From: Anaerolineae bacterium
GTDB lineage: Bacteria > Chloroflexota > Anaerolineae > DRVO01
Length of the DNA stretch: 64,000 nt
Reading direction: 5' to 3'
NCBI GenBank assembly: GCA_013178015.1
Contig: JABLXR010000001.1
Location: 62,001-126,000, forward strand
The position numbers and the translations under genes were made by a program. The notes under the pieces are model-generated. The model was not told the DNA's origin and searched no databases. It was given only the letters and a program-made list of their open reading frames with translations. Of the stretch, positions 1 to 10,243 are shown one piece after another (position 1 is the first letter of the stretch; each line of letters opens with the position of its first letter).

Positions 1-509
1 TCAATGCCGATGACCCTAAATCCCAGGCCCAGCATCTCATCCACCGTCCAACCCGACAGGTGCCTCTGCATGGGGTTTCCGTATGCTTCCCCCTGTGGTA
101 GGAAGCCGTTCGGCGTGTAAATGATCACGCGCTTCCGCGCGATGGTCTCCATGTGCGAGATCAGAGCCAGTCCCTCTTGCTTGTGGAGATGCTCGATCAC
201 GTCCGAAGCAAGCACGCAATCAAAGCTCCCTGGCGCGAAGTGTTGCCCTAGAGCACGAATGTCCAGTTGGAGGTACTCACTGTGAAACCCCTTGGCCCTG
301 CTCTCCTCGAGGGCGGGTCGGAAGGCGTCGACGCCAACTGTCCACGCTAGGTCCGGGGTCAGATGGCCGGCGGGCGAGTTGGACCCGCATCCTACGTCCA
401 ACAGTGTGCCGCAGGACGCGACAACCTCGGCCCTCAAACACTTGAGGTACTGGTGCTCCAGCGGACCCGTCACCAACTGCTTGGCCTTCCTAAGCAGCCG
501 CATCACCAT
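1..509 (-). CDS. Class I SAM-dependent methyltransferase, C-terminus cut by window edge
   Basis: The minus strand is open from an ATG at 509 to the left edge and gives about 169 residues. The glycine-rich SAM-binding motif I (LLDVGCGSN, residues 36-44) and a later DVIEH segment, typical of the acidic loop region, are visible, so it should transfer a methyl group from SAM. The substrate is unknown. The neighbouring sugar-nucleotide dehydratase hints at a role in polysaccharide or glycan decoration (inference). The frame stays open upstream to a GTG at 584, so a 25-residue longer start is possible. The C-terminus lies outside the window. Confidence 0.8.
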   Translation of the reverse strand, partial: MVMRLLRKAKQLVTGPLEHQYLKCLRAEVVASCGTLLDVGCGSNSPAGHLTPDLAWTVGVDAFRPALEESRAKGFHSEYLQLDIRALGQHFAPGSFDCVLASDVIEHLHKQEGLALISHMETIARKRVIIYTPNGFLPQGEAYGNPMQRHLSGWTVDEMLGLGFRVIGI

Positions 510-632
510 CTCTAGGCCAATTCCAGCAGACAAGGCACGCTCCAGGTCGGGAACACGAGTACCACCTCCGTCCTCTGTCCGCACCCACGAAGGTCGTCAG
601 CAATCGTAAACGTCGCGGCGCCCCCGAGAGCA

Positions 633-1643
633 CTAGAACCTGGCGAACTCACCCCCGAGCAGCTCCATGGCCTCGAACTCAGCGTCCGCCCGGGCGATAA
701 GGCTCCTCACCTCCTCCCGGCCAACCAGTTCGTCCCGAGACGAGTACTCCTGCTGCAGGGCCGCCGGCCGTTCCGTCGACCACCATGGATGCACCCGGTA
801 GTACTCACCGCAGTCCGCGGTGCGCGCGAGTTCCTCTTCTGAGACCAGGATCTCGTTGAGCTTCTCCCCGGGCAGGACGCCAATCACCTCGTATTCGAAC
901 TCTCTACCGGCCTCTTCGCACAGGACCTGCGCGATGTCAAGTATGCGCGCGCTCGGGGCCTTTCGGACGAAGATCTCGCCCCCCTGGGCATACTCGGCTG
1001 CGTAGAGAACCAGATCGATAGCATCATGTAGGGTGAGCAGAAAGCGAGTCATACGCTCATCCGTGATCGTCAGCCGCTTGCCCTGGGCCAGTTGGCCGCG
1101 GAAGAACGGGACCACCGAGCCCCGCGAGCGAAGGACATTGCCGTACCGTACACATGACAGCCTGGTGCCACGATTGGCCCGTGAGAGGTTCGCGCGGAGA
1201 ACCAAGCGTTCCTGCAGGGCCTTAGTCATCCCCATGACGTTGACCGGCTTGACCGCCTTGTCAGTGCTGATGGCAACTAGCACCTGAACACCATTGGCAA
1301 GGGCGGACTGCACCACGTTCTCGACCCCGAGCACGTTGGTCCGAATGGCTTCCATGGGATAGCGCTCGCAGTTGGGAACCTGCTTCAGCGCGGCGGCCTG
1401 GAAGACCATGTGTATGCCCGCCATCGCCTCGTCGACGACCTCCCGATCGCGGATGTCCCCCACGACGAGACTGAGGTTCTGACTTCCCGAGTAGAAGACG
1501 CGCATGTCGTGCTGCTTCTTCTCGTCGCGGCTCAGCACCCGAACCTCTGCCGCACCCAGAGCCAGCAGCTGGCGGACCACAAAGTTGCCAAAGGAACCGG
1601 TACCGCCAGTTACGAGAACACGTAGGCTGGGCCAATCAATCAT
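633..1643 (-). CDS. UDP-sugar 4,6-dehydratase / polysaccharide biosynthesis protein (CapD/PseB/FlaA1 type)
   Basis: A 336-residue extended short-chain dehydrogenase that should convert a UDP-N-acetylhexosamine to its 4-keto-6-deoxy form for surface glycans. The NAD(P)-binding glycine motif TGGTGSFG lies about residue 12 from the chosen start. The ISTDKAVKP segment followed by MGMTK is the family's replacement for the usual YxxxK active site. The ATG at 1643 is chosen because GAGG lies six bases upstream and it begins just before the Rossmann strand; a longer in-frame start at 1685 has no ribosome binding site. The exact sugar cannot be decided from sequence alone. Confidence 0.85.
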   Translation of the reverse strand: MIDWPSLRVLVTGGTGSFGNFVVRQLLALGAAEVRVLSRDEKKQHDMRVFYSGSQNLSLVVGDIRDREVVDEAMAGIHMVFQAAALKQVPNCERYPMEAIRTNVLGVENVVQSALANGVQVLVAISTDKAVKPVNVMGMTKALQERLVLRANLSRANRGTRLSCVRYGNVLRSRGSVVPFFRGQLAQGKRLTITDERMTRFLLTLHDAIDLVLYAAEYAQGGEIFVRKAPSARILDIAQVLCEEAGREFEYEVIGVLPGEKLNEILVSEEELARTADCGEYYRVHPWWSTERPAALQQEYSSRDELVGREEVRSLIARADAEFEAMELLGGEFARF

Positions 1644-1742
1644 TCCTGACCTCACTGACCTCAGGCGATGCCGGGAAGCTCTCATGGCACCAACCTGCCC
1701 TGGATAGAGACAGGTCAGACACTACCACACCCTCCGCCTCGC

Positions 1743-3044
1743 CTACAACTCCCGCCGATCCACCACCCGCTTCGACTTCCCCGTGCTCCGCTCGATCCTC
1801 CCGGGCTCCACCAGCCTCACCCGGGCCTGCACCCCCAGCACCTCATACATCTCCCGCTCCGCCTTCGCCTGCAGAGCCTTCAGTTGCCCGAACTCGTCCG
1901 TGAACACCTCGGGCGACACCTCCACCCACACCTCGAGCTCGTCCATCGCCCCCTTCTCCCGGTCCACCAGGATCAAGTAGTGCGGACGAACCCCCTCGAT
2001 CTGCAGGAGCACCGTCTCCACCTGCGAGGGGAACACATTCACCCCCCGCACCACCAGCATGTCGTCCGTCCGGCCGCTCACCCGCGCCATACGGGCCAGA
2101 GTCCGCCCGCAGGCACAAGGCGCCGGATCCAGGCTGGTGATGTCGCCCGTGCGGTACCGCAAGATGGGCAGGGCTTCCTTCGTCAGCGTCGTCACCACCA
2201 GTTCACCCTGCGACCCCGGCGGCAGCGTCTCCTCCGTCTCCGGGTCAATCACCTCCACCAGGAAATGATCCTCGCTCACGTGCAGCCCGCAGCGGCGCTC
2301 GCACTCCGCCGACACGCCCGGCCCCACGATCTCGCTCAGGCCGTACGTGTCAATGGTGATGATCCCCAGGCGCTGCTCGATCTCCCGGCGCATCCCCTCC
2401 GACCATGGCTCCGCCCCCTGGATTCCCACCCGCAGGCTGAACGAGCGCAGGTCTACCCCCATCTCGTCCGCCTGCTCCGCCAGGTAGACCGAGTAGCTGG
2501 GCGTTGCCACCAAGACCGTCGTCTCCAGGTCCTCCATCAGCATGATCTGACGGCGCGTATTGCCCGACGAGATGGGCAGAACCGTGGCACCCAGGCGCTC
2601 ACAAGCGGCGTGCCACCCCAGGGCCCCGGTGAAGAGGCCGTAGCCCATGGCTACCTGCACCGTATCGTCCTCGGTCACCCCCGCGCCCGCGAGCTGCCGG
2701 GCACACACCTCGCTCCAGGCATCCAGGTCCCCTGCCGTGTAGGCCACGATGGTCGGCTTGCCGGTGGTCCCGCTGGAGGCGTGAATCCGCGCCAGTTGCC
2801 GGCGGGGCACCGCCAGCAGCCCGAAGGGGTAGTTGTCGCGGAAGTCATTCTTACGGGTAAACGGGATCAGCGTCAAGTCCGCCAGCGAGCGGATGTCGTC
2901 CGGGCTCAGGCCGCGAGAGCGGAAGGCCTGGCGGTAGAAGGGAACCAAGTCGTAGGCTCGCTGCACCTGCCGCTGCAGCCGCTCCAGCTGCAGCGCCTCC
3001 AGCTCGGCCCTGGACATCGTCTCCCGCTCCGGATTCCAGATCAC
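1743..3044 (-). CDS. paaK: Phenylacetate-CoA ligase (first copy)
   Basis: A 433-residue adenylate-forming ligase that activates phenylacetate or related aryl-acetates to CoA thioesters with ATP. The AMP-binding loop SSGTTGKPT lies at residues 90-98. A DTYGLSE motif, a conserved CGRT cysteine and the C-terminal GRTDDM hinge follow. The GTG at 3044 is preferred over the GTG at 3050 because a GGGGGAGG Shine-Dalgarno sits five bases before it, and because the paralogue at 8419 begins with the same I-W-x-x-E-x-E-T-M pattern. It is the last gene after livKHMGF on the same strand, which links aryl-acid activation to import. A close paralogue lies 5.4 kb away. Confidence 0.93.
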   Translation of the reverse strand: MIWNPERETMSRAELEALQLERLQRQVQRAYDLVPFYRQAFRSRGLSPDDIRSLADLTLIPFTRKNDFRDNYPFGLLAVPRRQLARIHASSGTTGKPTIVAYTAGDLDAWSEVCARQLAGAGVTEDDTVQVAMGYGLFTGALGWHAACERLGATVLPISSGNTRRQIMLMEDLETTVLVATPSYSVYLAEQADEMGVDLRSFSLRVGIQGAEPWSEGMRREIEQRLGIITIDTYGLSEIVGPGVSAECERRCGLHVSEDHFLVEVIDPETEETLPPGSQGELVVTTLTKEALPILRYRTGDITSLDPAPCACGRTLARMARVSGRTDDMLVVRGVNVFPSQVETVLLQIEGVRPHYLILVDREKGAMDELEVWVEVSPEVFTDEFGQLKALQAKAEREMYEVLGVQARVRLVEPGRIERSTGKSKRVVDRREL

Positions 3045-3118
3045 GCTCACCTCCCCCTACCGCATCAGGCGATGCCAGAACCCAACCCCCCAATCCCCTT
3101 CCCTCACCAGAGCTTGCC

Positions 3119-3135
3119 CTGAGCGCAGCGAAGGG
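3119..3135. repeat. Short dispersed 17-bp repeat
   Basis: The 17-mer ctgagcgcagcgaaggg lies between paaK and livF and recurs exactly at 20245-20261 within a larger repeat element upstream of rimO. Only these two copies were noticed. Confidence 0.6.
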
Positions 3136-3161
3136 AAGGGGGGCTGGAGGACAGGTACTCC

Positions 3162-3906
<745 letters not shown>

Positions 3907-3914
<8 letters not shown>

Positions 3915-4716
3915 GGGCACCGTCGCCCGTCCCCAGATAGGCTTCGATCACGGCCGGGTTGCGACGTACCTCGACCGGTGTCCCCTGGGCCAGGCGCCGA
4001 CCCTGGTCCAGCACCACCACCCAATCCGCCAGCCGCATCACCAGGCCCATGTCGTGCTCCACCAGCACCACTGTAATGCCCATCTCCCGGATGCGACGGA
4101 TCAGGTCGGCCAGGGAGTCCTTCTCCAGTCGGTTCAGCCCCGCGCCCGGCTCATCTAGCAGCAGGAGCGAAGGCTCTGCCGCCAAGGCCCGGGCCACGGC
4201 CAGGAGCCGCTGCTGGCCGAAGGGGAGGCTGGCCGCCGGGTCCTCGGCCTTGGACCCTAGCCCCACCAGGTTGAGGTAGCGCATACCCTCCAGGTAGAGG
4301 TCCTCCTCCTCGCGCCGGCTTGCCGGGGTGCGAAGGGCGGCGTCCGCCAGACCCCTGCGGCCCCGCAGATGGGCGCCTACCATAACGTTCTCCAGCGCCG
4401 TCATACCGTCAAACAGCAAGGCCTGCTGGAAGGTGCGCACTAGCCCCAGGCGCACCCGCTCGGGTGCTGACAGCCGCAGTATGGAGCGCCCCCGCATAAG
4501 CACCTCGCCCCCGGATGGGCGCAGCGTCCCCGCCACTACGTTGAGCAGTGTCGTCTTACCCGCCCCGTTGGGCCCGATCAGAGCTAGCGTCTGACCCTCA
4601 TAGACCTTGCACGACACGTCATCCAGCGCCCGCACGCCCCCGAAGCTCTGGTGCACGCGGACCACCTCCAGCAGCACCCTCCGGGCGGCGCCGGCCGACT
4701 CAGCCTCGGCGACCAC
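3907..4716 (-). CDS. livG: Branched-chain/aromatic amino acid ABC transporter ATP-binding protein LivG
   Basis: 269 residues with Walker A GPNGAGKTT (48-56), Walker B LLLLDEPGAGL and switch histidine LVEHD. The signature reads SLPFGQQR rather than LSGGQ, which is usual for LivG proteins and a useful marker of the family. The long insert after the FQ Q-loop region is also LivG-like. It overlaps livM by 17 bases upstream and livF downstream, so the genes form one tightly packed operon. Confidence 0.92.
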
Positions 4717-5842
4717 GCCGCCCTCCCCAGCGTCGGTGCCATAGCACGAGGTACCGCCGGCGCCAATACGAGAAGGCGAGCCGCCGCCGCTGACGGAACG
4801 CTCGCCGCACCATCTGCACCCCGCTGACCGTGACGCCCTCCGGCATGAAGATCATGATGACGACGAGCAGTAGCCCGTAAGCGATGCTCTGATACTCCCC
4901 GCCTACGCTAGGGAAGAACGCATCAGCCGCCTCGCGCAGGACGAGGGCCAACAGCACTACAGTAGCAGCGCCAAAGGGAGCTCCCCAGATACTCGCCAGC
5001 CCTCCCACCGCCGCCATCAGCACCAGCCGCACGGAGGCGCCGATGTCGAAGGTGGAAGGGCTGATGAAGGTCATGTAATGAGCATAGAGGCTGCCGGCCA
5101 GGCTGGCATACACCGCCGCCAGGACGAAGACCAACAGCTTGGTGCGCCCCACGTCCACTCCCACGCTCTCGGCGGCCGCCTCGCTGGCGCGGATGGCCCG
5201 CAGCGAGCGGCCAAAACGTGAATCCACGATGTTGAGCGAGATCAACAGAATGGCCGTAGCCACCGCCCAGACCGCGTAGTAGTAAGGCAGATCGCCCCTA
5301 ATGCTGACGCCGATCAACGACAGGTGGGGAATGCCGGCCAGACCCGATGGCCCCCCGGTGATAGCTCTCCACTCCCGCAACCCGATGTTGACTACCACCC
5401 CGAGGGCCAGGGTGCCCATGGCCAGGTAGTGGCCACGCAGCTTGAGGATGGGGATGCCTACCAACCAGGCCACCCCCGCCGTCACCCCCGCTGCTACCCC
5501 CGCCGCCACCACCGGAGGCAAGTGGTATCGGGCCGTCAGCACTGCCGAGCCATAGGACCCCAGGGCCAGAAACCCAGCCTGACCCAGCGAGGCCTGCCCA
5601 GCGTACCCCATCAGCAGACATAGCCCCAGCGTCACTAGGGTGTAGATGCCGATCAGCGTCAGGTTCGAGAGGGCATAAGGAGTGTTGAACACCAGTGGCA
5701 GCACCGCCAGCAGCCCCACAAAGGTCACCGCCGGCACCCACCTGCCCACCCGGGGATGCGCCAACAGACGCAGCCCGTCTCCGACCCTCTCCCGCATCCG
5801 CTCTCCCGAACCAGCACGAGAGCGCGCCGTCTTGGTGCTCAT
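4700..5842 (-). CDS. livM: Branched-chain amino acid ABC transporter permease LivM
   Basis: 380 residues with about nine hydrophobic segments and the LivM pattern GYAGQASLGQAGF, then LRGHYLAMGTLALG. It forms the translocation pore with LivH. The start at 5842 gives an ATGA overlap with the stop of livH; the frame is open upstream to 6298, but that stretch is antisense to no gene and reads through livH in another frame, so it was not used. The C-terminal 40 residues are very basic (RRRRYLV-like), which is longer than usual. Confidence 0.9.
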   Translation of the reverse strand: MSTKTARSRAGSGERMRERVGDGLRLLAHPRVGRWVPAVTFVGLLAVLPLVFNTPYALSNLTLIGIYTLVTLGLCLLMGYAGQASLGQAGFLALGSYGSAVLTARYHLPPVVAAGVAAGVTAGVAWLVGIPILKLRGHYLAMGTLALGVVVNIGLREWRAITGGPSGLAGIPHLSLIGVSIRGDLPYYYAVWAVATAILLISLNIVDSRFGRSLRAIRASEAAAESVGVDVGRTKLLVFVLAAVYASLAGSLYAHYMTFISPSTFDIGASVRLVLMAAVGGLASIWGAPFGAATVVLLALVLREAADAFFPSVGGEYQSIAYGLLLVVIMIFMPEGVTVSGVQMVRRAFRQRRRLAFSYWRRRYLVLWHRRWGGRRGRRG

Positions 5843-6735
5843 GCCCCTGCCCGTGCCCGCCGCCAGGGAAGGGTCGGGAGGCCGGCTGTCCTCACCAAGA
5901 GCACCAGGAACAGCACCAGAAAGGCCAAGGCATCCTTGAAGCCGGCGGAGAAGATCCCGGCGGCCACCGACTCCAGGACACCCAGGAAGACGCCGGACAG
6001 AACCGCCGCCGGGGCGCTCACGAAACCGCCCATCACCGCTACCACGAAGCCCTTGAGCCCCAGAGACAGGCCCATGTCGTAGCTGGCCAGGGTGAGCGGG
6101 GCAATGACTATGCCGGCCAGGGCCCCCAGAGCCGCACTCACCCCGTACGCCAGGGCGCCCATTGCCCCGGCAGGCACGCCCGACAGCTCCGCTGCCTTGC
6201 GGTTCACCGAGCAGGCGCGCAAGGCCTTGCCCAGCAGCGTGAACTCGAAGAAAGCGTACAGCGCCAGGAGAGCCATCGCCGTAGCCCCGATGATCCACAC
6301 CCGCTGTAGGCTAAGCGCAGCGCCCCCGATCAGGAGCGGAGCCCCGGCCGTGAAGGCAGGGAGAGGCCTCGGAGTCGTCCCCCAGACGGTCAGGGCCACG
6401 CCTCGCACGCCCATGGCGGTACCGATAGTGATAAGCAATTGCGTGACCTCAGACGAGCGGCGGGCCGGCACGATGGTGAGCCGGAAGATGGCTACCCCGA
6501 TCAAGGCAGTGGCAGCCACCGCCATCATGAAGGAGACCGCCAGCGGCAGCCCCAGCGATCGGGAGAATACTACCGCCAGCATCGCCCCGAGCATCACGAA
6601 CTCGCCCTGGGCCATGTTGATCACCCGAGTGACGCTATAGATCACGATGATCCCCAGCCCGATGAGCGCGTATATGCACCCGGTGCTAAAACCCGAGACC
6701 AGGAATTGCAGCCAGTCCTTCAGCTCAAAAGCCAA
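5839..6735 (-). CDS. livH: Branched-chain amino acid ABC transporter permease LivH
   Basis: 298 residues, about eight membrane segments, with the LivH N-terminal signature ALIGLGIIVIYSV followed by INMAQGEF. It is the partner permease of LivM. It overlaps livM by four bases (ATGA). It is separated from livK by 144 bases that hold a palindromic GC-rich repeat, which could set different expression levels for the binding protein and the membrane components (inference). Confidence 0.92.
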   Translation of the reverse strand: MAFELKDWLQFLVSGFSTGCIYALIGLGIIVIYSVTRVINMAQGEFVMLGAMLAVVFSRSLGLPLAVSFMMAVAATALIGVAIFRLTIVPARRSSEVTQLLITIGTAMGVRGVALTVWGTTPRPLPAFTAGAPLLIGGAALSLQRVWIIGATAMALLALYAFFEFTLLGKALRACSVNRKAAELSGVPAGAMGALAYGVSAALGALAGIVIAPLTLASYDMGLSLGLKGFVVAVMGGFVSAPAAVLSGVFLGVLESVAAGIFSAGFKDALAFLVLFLVLLVRTAGLPTLPWRRARAGA

Positions 6736-6744
6736 CGCACCCCC

Positions 6745-6879
6745 GCTAGCAGAGGGGGAGAGGGGGAGACAGGGTGACGCGGAGACGGGGAGAGTGCCCC
6801 CGGTTAGCCCCGTCTCCGCGTCTTCCCGTCACCCCTTCACCCTGTCACTCCCTCTCCGCGTCTCCCCGTCTCCCCCTCT
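6745..6879. repeat. Imperfect inverted repeat made of GGAGACGCGGAGAC-like units
   Basis: The left half is rich in ggggagac and gacgcggagac units. The right half carries their complements (gtctccgcgtcttcc, ctccgcgtctccccgtctcc), so the transcript could fold into a long hairpin. It fills the whole livK-livH gap. A second copy lies at 59166-59282, and a related but different palindrome lies at 60459-60542. Confidence 0.7.
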
Positions 6880-8121
6880 CTACCACTGGTCCCTGGGGAA
6901 GTACTGCCACTCGCCGTCTACGATGCGGATGAGCACCATGTCGTTGGCACTGAGGCCCACGTGGTCTTCCGGAGTGAAGTTGAACACCCCATCAATGCCG
7001 ACGAAGTCCTTTGTGGCTTCGATCTCGTCCCGTAGCCTGGCGCGTTGCTCCGCCAGTGACAGCCCTTCCGGAAGCCGCTTCAAAGCCTCGATCACGATGT
7101 TCAGGCCGTCCCAGGCGTGCCCGGCGAAGGAGCTCGGCTCCTGCTTGGTCGAAGCCCGGTAGTCGGCCACAAACTGAGCGATGACCGGCTTCTGAGGGTC
7201 GTCATCGGGCAAGGACTCGTAGGCCACCAGCTTGCTCATGGGGAACACCACGCCCTCAGCATTCTCCGGGCCGGCCAGACTGACGAAAGCCGGCATGCCG
7301 ATGCCGTGGTTGTGGATGAGTGGGAGCTCCACTCCTAGCTCGCGATACTGCCGAGTGAACACGGCCGCCGCCGGCGGTATGGCAGTCACTAGGACGGCCT
7401 CGGCCTGGCTCGCTCTCACCTTCGTGATCTGCGAGGTGATGTCAGTGTCTGCTTCCTCGAAGGTATCCTCGTAGACGATCTCCACCCCGGCAGCCGCGGC
7501 CGCCTCCCTGATGGCGATGGCACCGTCCTCACCATAGGCGTTGTTGACGTAGAGGTTGGCAATCCGGGTGATTCCCTTGGCCCGGGCGTACTCCACCTGG
7601 AGAGGAGCGGTGTGCTCATTGCTGGCCGCCGTCTTGAACACCCATGCCCTCTCCGCCACCGGCTCCACGATGGCGCTGCTGGAAGCCATCGAGACCAGGG
7701 GAACCCGCGCCTCCTGAGCTATGGGAACCACGGCCATAGAAGCACCACTAGTGGTGGGACCTACGATCGCCAGCACGCCCTCATCGTCAATCAGCTTCTT
7801 GATCAGGGTCACCGCGACGTCAGGGCTTCCCTGGGTGTCCTGAATGATGATCTCCACCGGATGCACCGTGCCGTCCGGCCCCACGATGCCTCCGCTGGCG
7901 TTCAGCTGCTCCTGGATCATGACGGCCACATTCCGCTCCGGCTCCCCCAGTGTAGCCGCTGCGCCAGTGACCGAAGCAAGAAACCCGATCTTATACACTT
8001 CGCCCGTCGCCGCCGACTCCGTGACCGGAGCGGCGGTGGGCGTGGCGGCGGCGCCACAACCGGCGCTGGCCCCCACCAGCACTACCGCCAGGACAACCCT
8101 CACCACCCAGGACAGCCTCAT
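6880..8121 (-). CDS. livK: Branched-chain/aromatic amino acid ABC transporter substrate-binding lipoprotein LivK
   Basis: 413 residues. A lipoprotein signal peptide with cleavage before Cys22 (GASAGC) precedes an Ala/Thr/Pro linker and a type I periplasmic-binding fold (IGFLASVTGAAATLG near residue 50, later VGPTTSGAS). It captures the amino acid or aryl acid outside the membrane for LivHMGF. The ATG at 8121 is selected by a GGAGG seven bases upstream and by the signal peptide; the frame is open to 8271 but that extension has no leader-like character. It is the first gene of the minus-strand operon and is divergent from the second paaK. Confidence 0.92.
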   Translation of the reverse strand: MRLSWVVRVVLAVVLVGASAGCGAAATPTAAPVTESAATGEVYKIGFLASVTGAAATLGEPERNVAVMIQEQLNASGGIVGPDGTVHPVEIIIQDTQGSPDVAVTLIKKLIDDEGVLAIVGPTTSGASMAVVPIAQEARVPLVSMASSSAIVEPVAERAWVFKTAASNEHTAPLQVEYARAKGITRIANLYVNNAYGEDGAIAIREAAAAAGVEIVYEDTFEEADTDITSQITKVRASQAEAVLVTAIPPAAAVFTRQYRELGVELPLIHNHGIGMPAFVSLAGPENAEGVVFPMSKLVAYESLPDDDPQKPVIAQFVADYRASTKQEPSSFAGHAWDGLNIVIEALKRLPEGLSLAEQRARLRDEIEATKDFVGIDGVFNFTPEDHVGLSANDMVLIRIVDGEWQYFPRDQW

Positions 8122-8418
8122 AGTAGCTTCCTCCCCTTCAGATTGCTGTTGCGCAGCTAGCGGATCTGGGCCCCATCGCCCTCCAGAAACGCCCCCGGAT
8201 TGACAGGGGCGGCACGACCGGCGACCATGCCCCCTGCTCGTAACAACACCGTCGGCCCGGACTAGTGCCACCAGGCGGCCACGGCGCTTGCCTCTGAGTG
8301 TGGGTCAGGCCGATACTATAGCGCCAGAGTCCTGCTTTGGAAAGCTCCCAGGGGCCTCCTTCCCGGTACCGGGATAGTGGGCCGAACGGGCAGGCACATC
8401 CGTCGGGGGGACACAAAG
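8122..8418. other. Divergent intergenic region between livK and the second paaK
   Basis: 297 bases without a gene, expected to hold both promoters. On the minus strand a TATAGT at 8320-8315 is a possible -10 for livK with a long 5' leader, but no good -35 pairs with it. No convincing operator palindrome was found. Confidence 0.4.
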
Positions 8419-9726
8419 ATGATCTGGGACCATGAGCACGAGACCATGCCCAGGGACGACCTGCGCCGCCTTCAGGGCGAGCGCCTGCGGGCCCTGGCAG
8501 CCCGAGCCCACGAAAACGTGCCCTTCTACCGAGAGGCCTTTGACAAGCGAGGCCTCAGGCCAGAGCACATCCGCAGCCTGGATGACCTTCCCCTGCTCCC
8601 CTTCACCACCAAGAGCGACTTCCGCGACCACTACCCCCTGGGGCTATCGGCCGTACCCCTGGAGCAGATCGTCCGCATCCATGCCTCTAGCGGCACTACC
8701 GGCAAGCCAACGGTCGTGGCCTACAGCGCCGCCGACGTGGACCTGTGGTCGGAGGTGATGGCCCGCACCGTCACCGCCGCCGGAGTGACTCGGAACGACA
8801 TCGTACAAAATGCCTACGGCTACGGACTCTTCACCGGCGGCCTGGGCTTCCACTACGGCGCCGAGCGAGTGGGCGCCACCGTGATCCCCGTCTCCGGAGG
8901 CCAGAGCAAACGCCAGATCATGCTGGCTCAGGACCTGGGCAGCACCGTGCTCTGCTGCACTCCGTCGTACGCCCTCTACCTGGCCGAAACCGCCGAGGAG
9001 ATGGGCACCAGCCTGCGCGACACCAAGCTCAGAGTGGGCATATTCGGCGCCGAGCCTTGGTCGGAACGCATGCGCCGGGAGATCGAGGACAAGACCGGCC
9101 TCCTAGCCATTGACATCTACGGCCTCAGCGAGATCATCGGGCCAGGCGTCTCGGTCGAGTGCGAGCATCAGTGCGGCCTGCACATATTCGAGGATCACTT
9201 CCTGCCCGAGATAGTGGACCCTGCCACCGGAGAGCCCTTGCCCTACGGCGAGAAGGGCGAACTCGTCTTCACTACGCTGACCAAGGAAGCCATGCCGGTC
9301 ATCCGCTACCGCACTGGGGACATCACCTCTCTCAACCCGGAGCCCTGCGCCTGTGGCCGGACGATGACCCGCATGGACAAGATCAGCGGCCGCACGGACG
9401 ACATGATCATCGTACGGGGCATCAACGTCTTCCCCTCTCAAATCGAAGGGGTGCTCTTGCAGGCCAAGGGCGTCCAGCCTCACTACTTGATCATAGTGGA
9501 TCGGCAGCGGACCCTGGACGACCTGGAGGTGTGGGTCGAGGTCTCGGACGAGGTGTTTGCCGACGAGGTCCGGCAGCTCGAGGCCCTGGAGGAGCGGCTG
9601 CGCCGGGAGCTGCAGGAGGTTCTGGGCATCACCGCCCGAGTCAAGCTGGTGGAACCCCGATCCATCCAGCGCAGCGAGGGCAAGGCTAAACGAGTCATAG
9701 ACCGCCGAGACGTGTACTCCGGGTAG
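8419..9726 (+). CDS. paaK: Phenylacetate-CoA ligase (second copy)
   Basis: 435 residues, closely similar along its length to the first copy, with SSGTTGKPT at about residues 90-98, DIYGLSE, the CGRT cysteine and GRTDDM. It should form aryl-acetyl-CoA from aryl-acetates. The ATG at 8419 follows a GGGGGGA purine tract; the frame opens at 8377 without a binding site. It heads the plus-strand run paaK-ACT-iorA-iorB, an arrangement known from anaerobes that interconvert aryl-pyruvates, aryl-acetyl-CoA and aryl-acetates. Two copies may differ in substrate preference (inference). Confidence 0.93.
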   Translation: MIWDHEHETMPRDDLRRLQGERLRALAARAHENVPFYREAFDKRGLRPEHIRSLDDLPLLPFTTKSDFRDHYPLGLSAVPLEQIVRIHASSGTTGKPTVVAYSAADVDLWSEVMARTVTAAGVTRNDIVQNAYGYGLFTGGLGFHYGAERVGATVIPVSGGQSKRQIMLAQDLGSTVLCCTPSYALYLAETAEEMGTSLRDTKLRVGIFGAEPWSERMRREIEDKTGLLAIDIYGLSEIIGPGVSVECEHQCGLHIFEDHFLPEIVDPATGEPLPYGEKGELVFTTLTKEAMPVIRYRTGDITSLNPEPCACGRTMTRMDKISGRTDDMIIVRGINVFPSQIEGVLLQAKGVQPHYLIIVDRQRTLDDLEVWVEVSDEVFADEVRQLEALEERLRRELQEVLGITARVKLVEPRSIQRSEGKAKRVIDRRDVYSG

Positions 9727-9824
9727 GTTCAGGTTTTCGGGAATAGGGTGTAGTCTGCCAGCGGCACGGCCCTATCACCTGCAACCTACAACCTGTTTCC
9801 CACAAGCTCAAAGGAGCGCAAGCC

Positions 9825-10214
9825 ATGAAAGCCACCCAGATATCGGTCTTCCTGGAGAACCGGCCCGGACGGCTGCTGCAACTCCTGCAGGTCTTGGCTC
9901 GGGCCGAGGTTAACCTTGAGGCCCTCTCCATCGCTGACACTGCTGACTTCGGCATCGCCCGGGTCATCGTGAGCGACCCGGTTGCCGCCATGGCTGCCAT
10001 CCAGGAGGCAGGCCTTACCGCCGCCACCACCGAAGTGCTCCGGGTCGAATTGCCGGATGAGCCCGGGGCGCTGGCCCGCCATGTGGTAGAGCCCCTGGCC
10101 AAGGCGGGCGTCAATGTGGAGTACATCTACGCCTACAGCCAGCGCGTCGGCGACAGGGCAGTGGTGGTGCTCAAGACGGACGACATCGAGAAGGCAGAGC
10201 AAGTTCTGGGCTAG
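9825..10214 (+). CDS. Tandem ACT-domain amino-acid-binding protein
   Basis: 129 residues that split into two ACT-like halves (about 1-68 and 70-128), the second beginning at LPDEPGALA. ACT domains bind amino acids and act as allosteric sensors. Stand-alone double-ACT proteins are commonly encoded next to paaK and ior genes. It has no enzymatic domain and lies 29 bases before iorA, so a sensor role for aromatic amino acids is likely. AAGGAGCGC precedes the ATG. Confidence 0.82.
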   Translation: MKATQISVFLENRPGRLLQLLQVLARAEVNLEALSIADTADFGIARVIVSDPVAAMAAIQEAGLTAATTEVLRVELPDEPGALARHVVEPLAKAGVNVEYIYAYSQRVGDRAVVVLKTDDIEKAEQVLG

Positions 10215-10243
10215 ACTGGAAGGCCTGAGGAACGGATGATCAT

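Noticed and set aside
5843-6298. N-terminal extension of livM
   Set aside because: It overlaps livH in another frame, has no membrane or signal character and ignores the ATGA coupling at 5842.
9727-9795. Possible relative of the aggttataggtt inverted repeat between paaK and the ACT gene
   Set aside because: Only short ends (caggtt/aacctg) pair; the middle does not match well enough to call.
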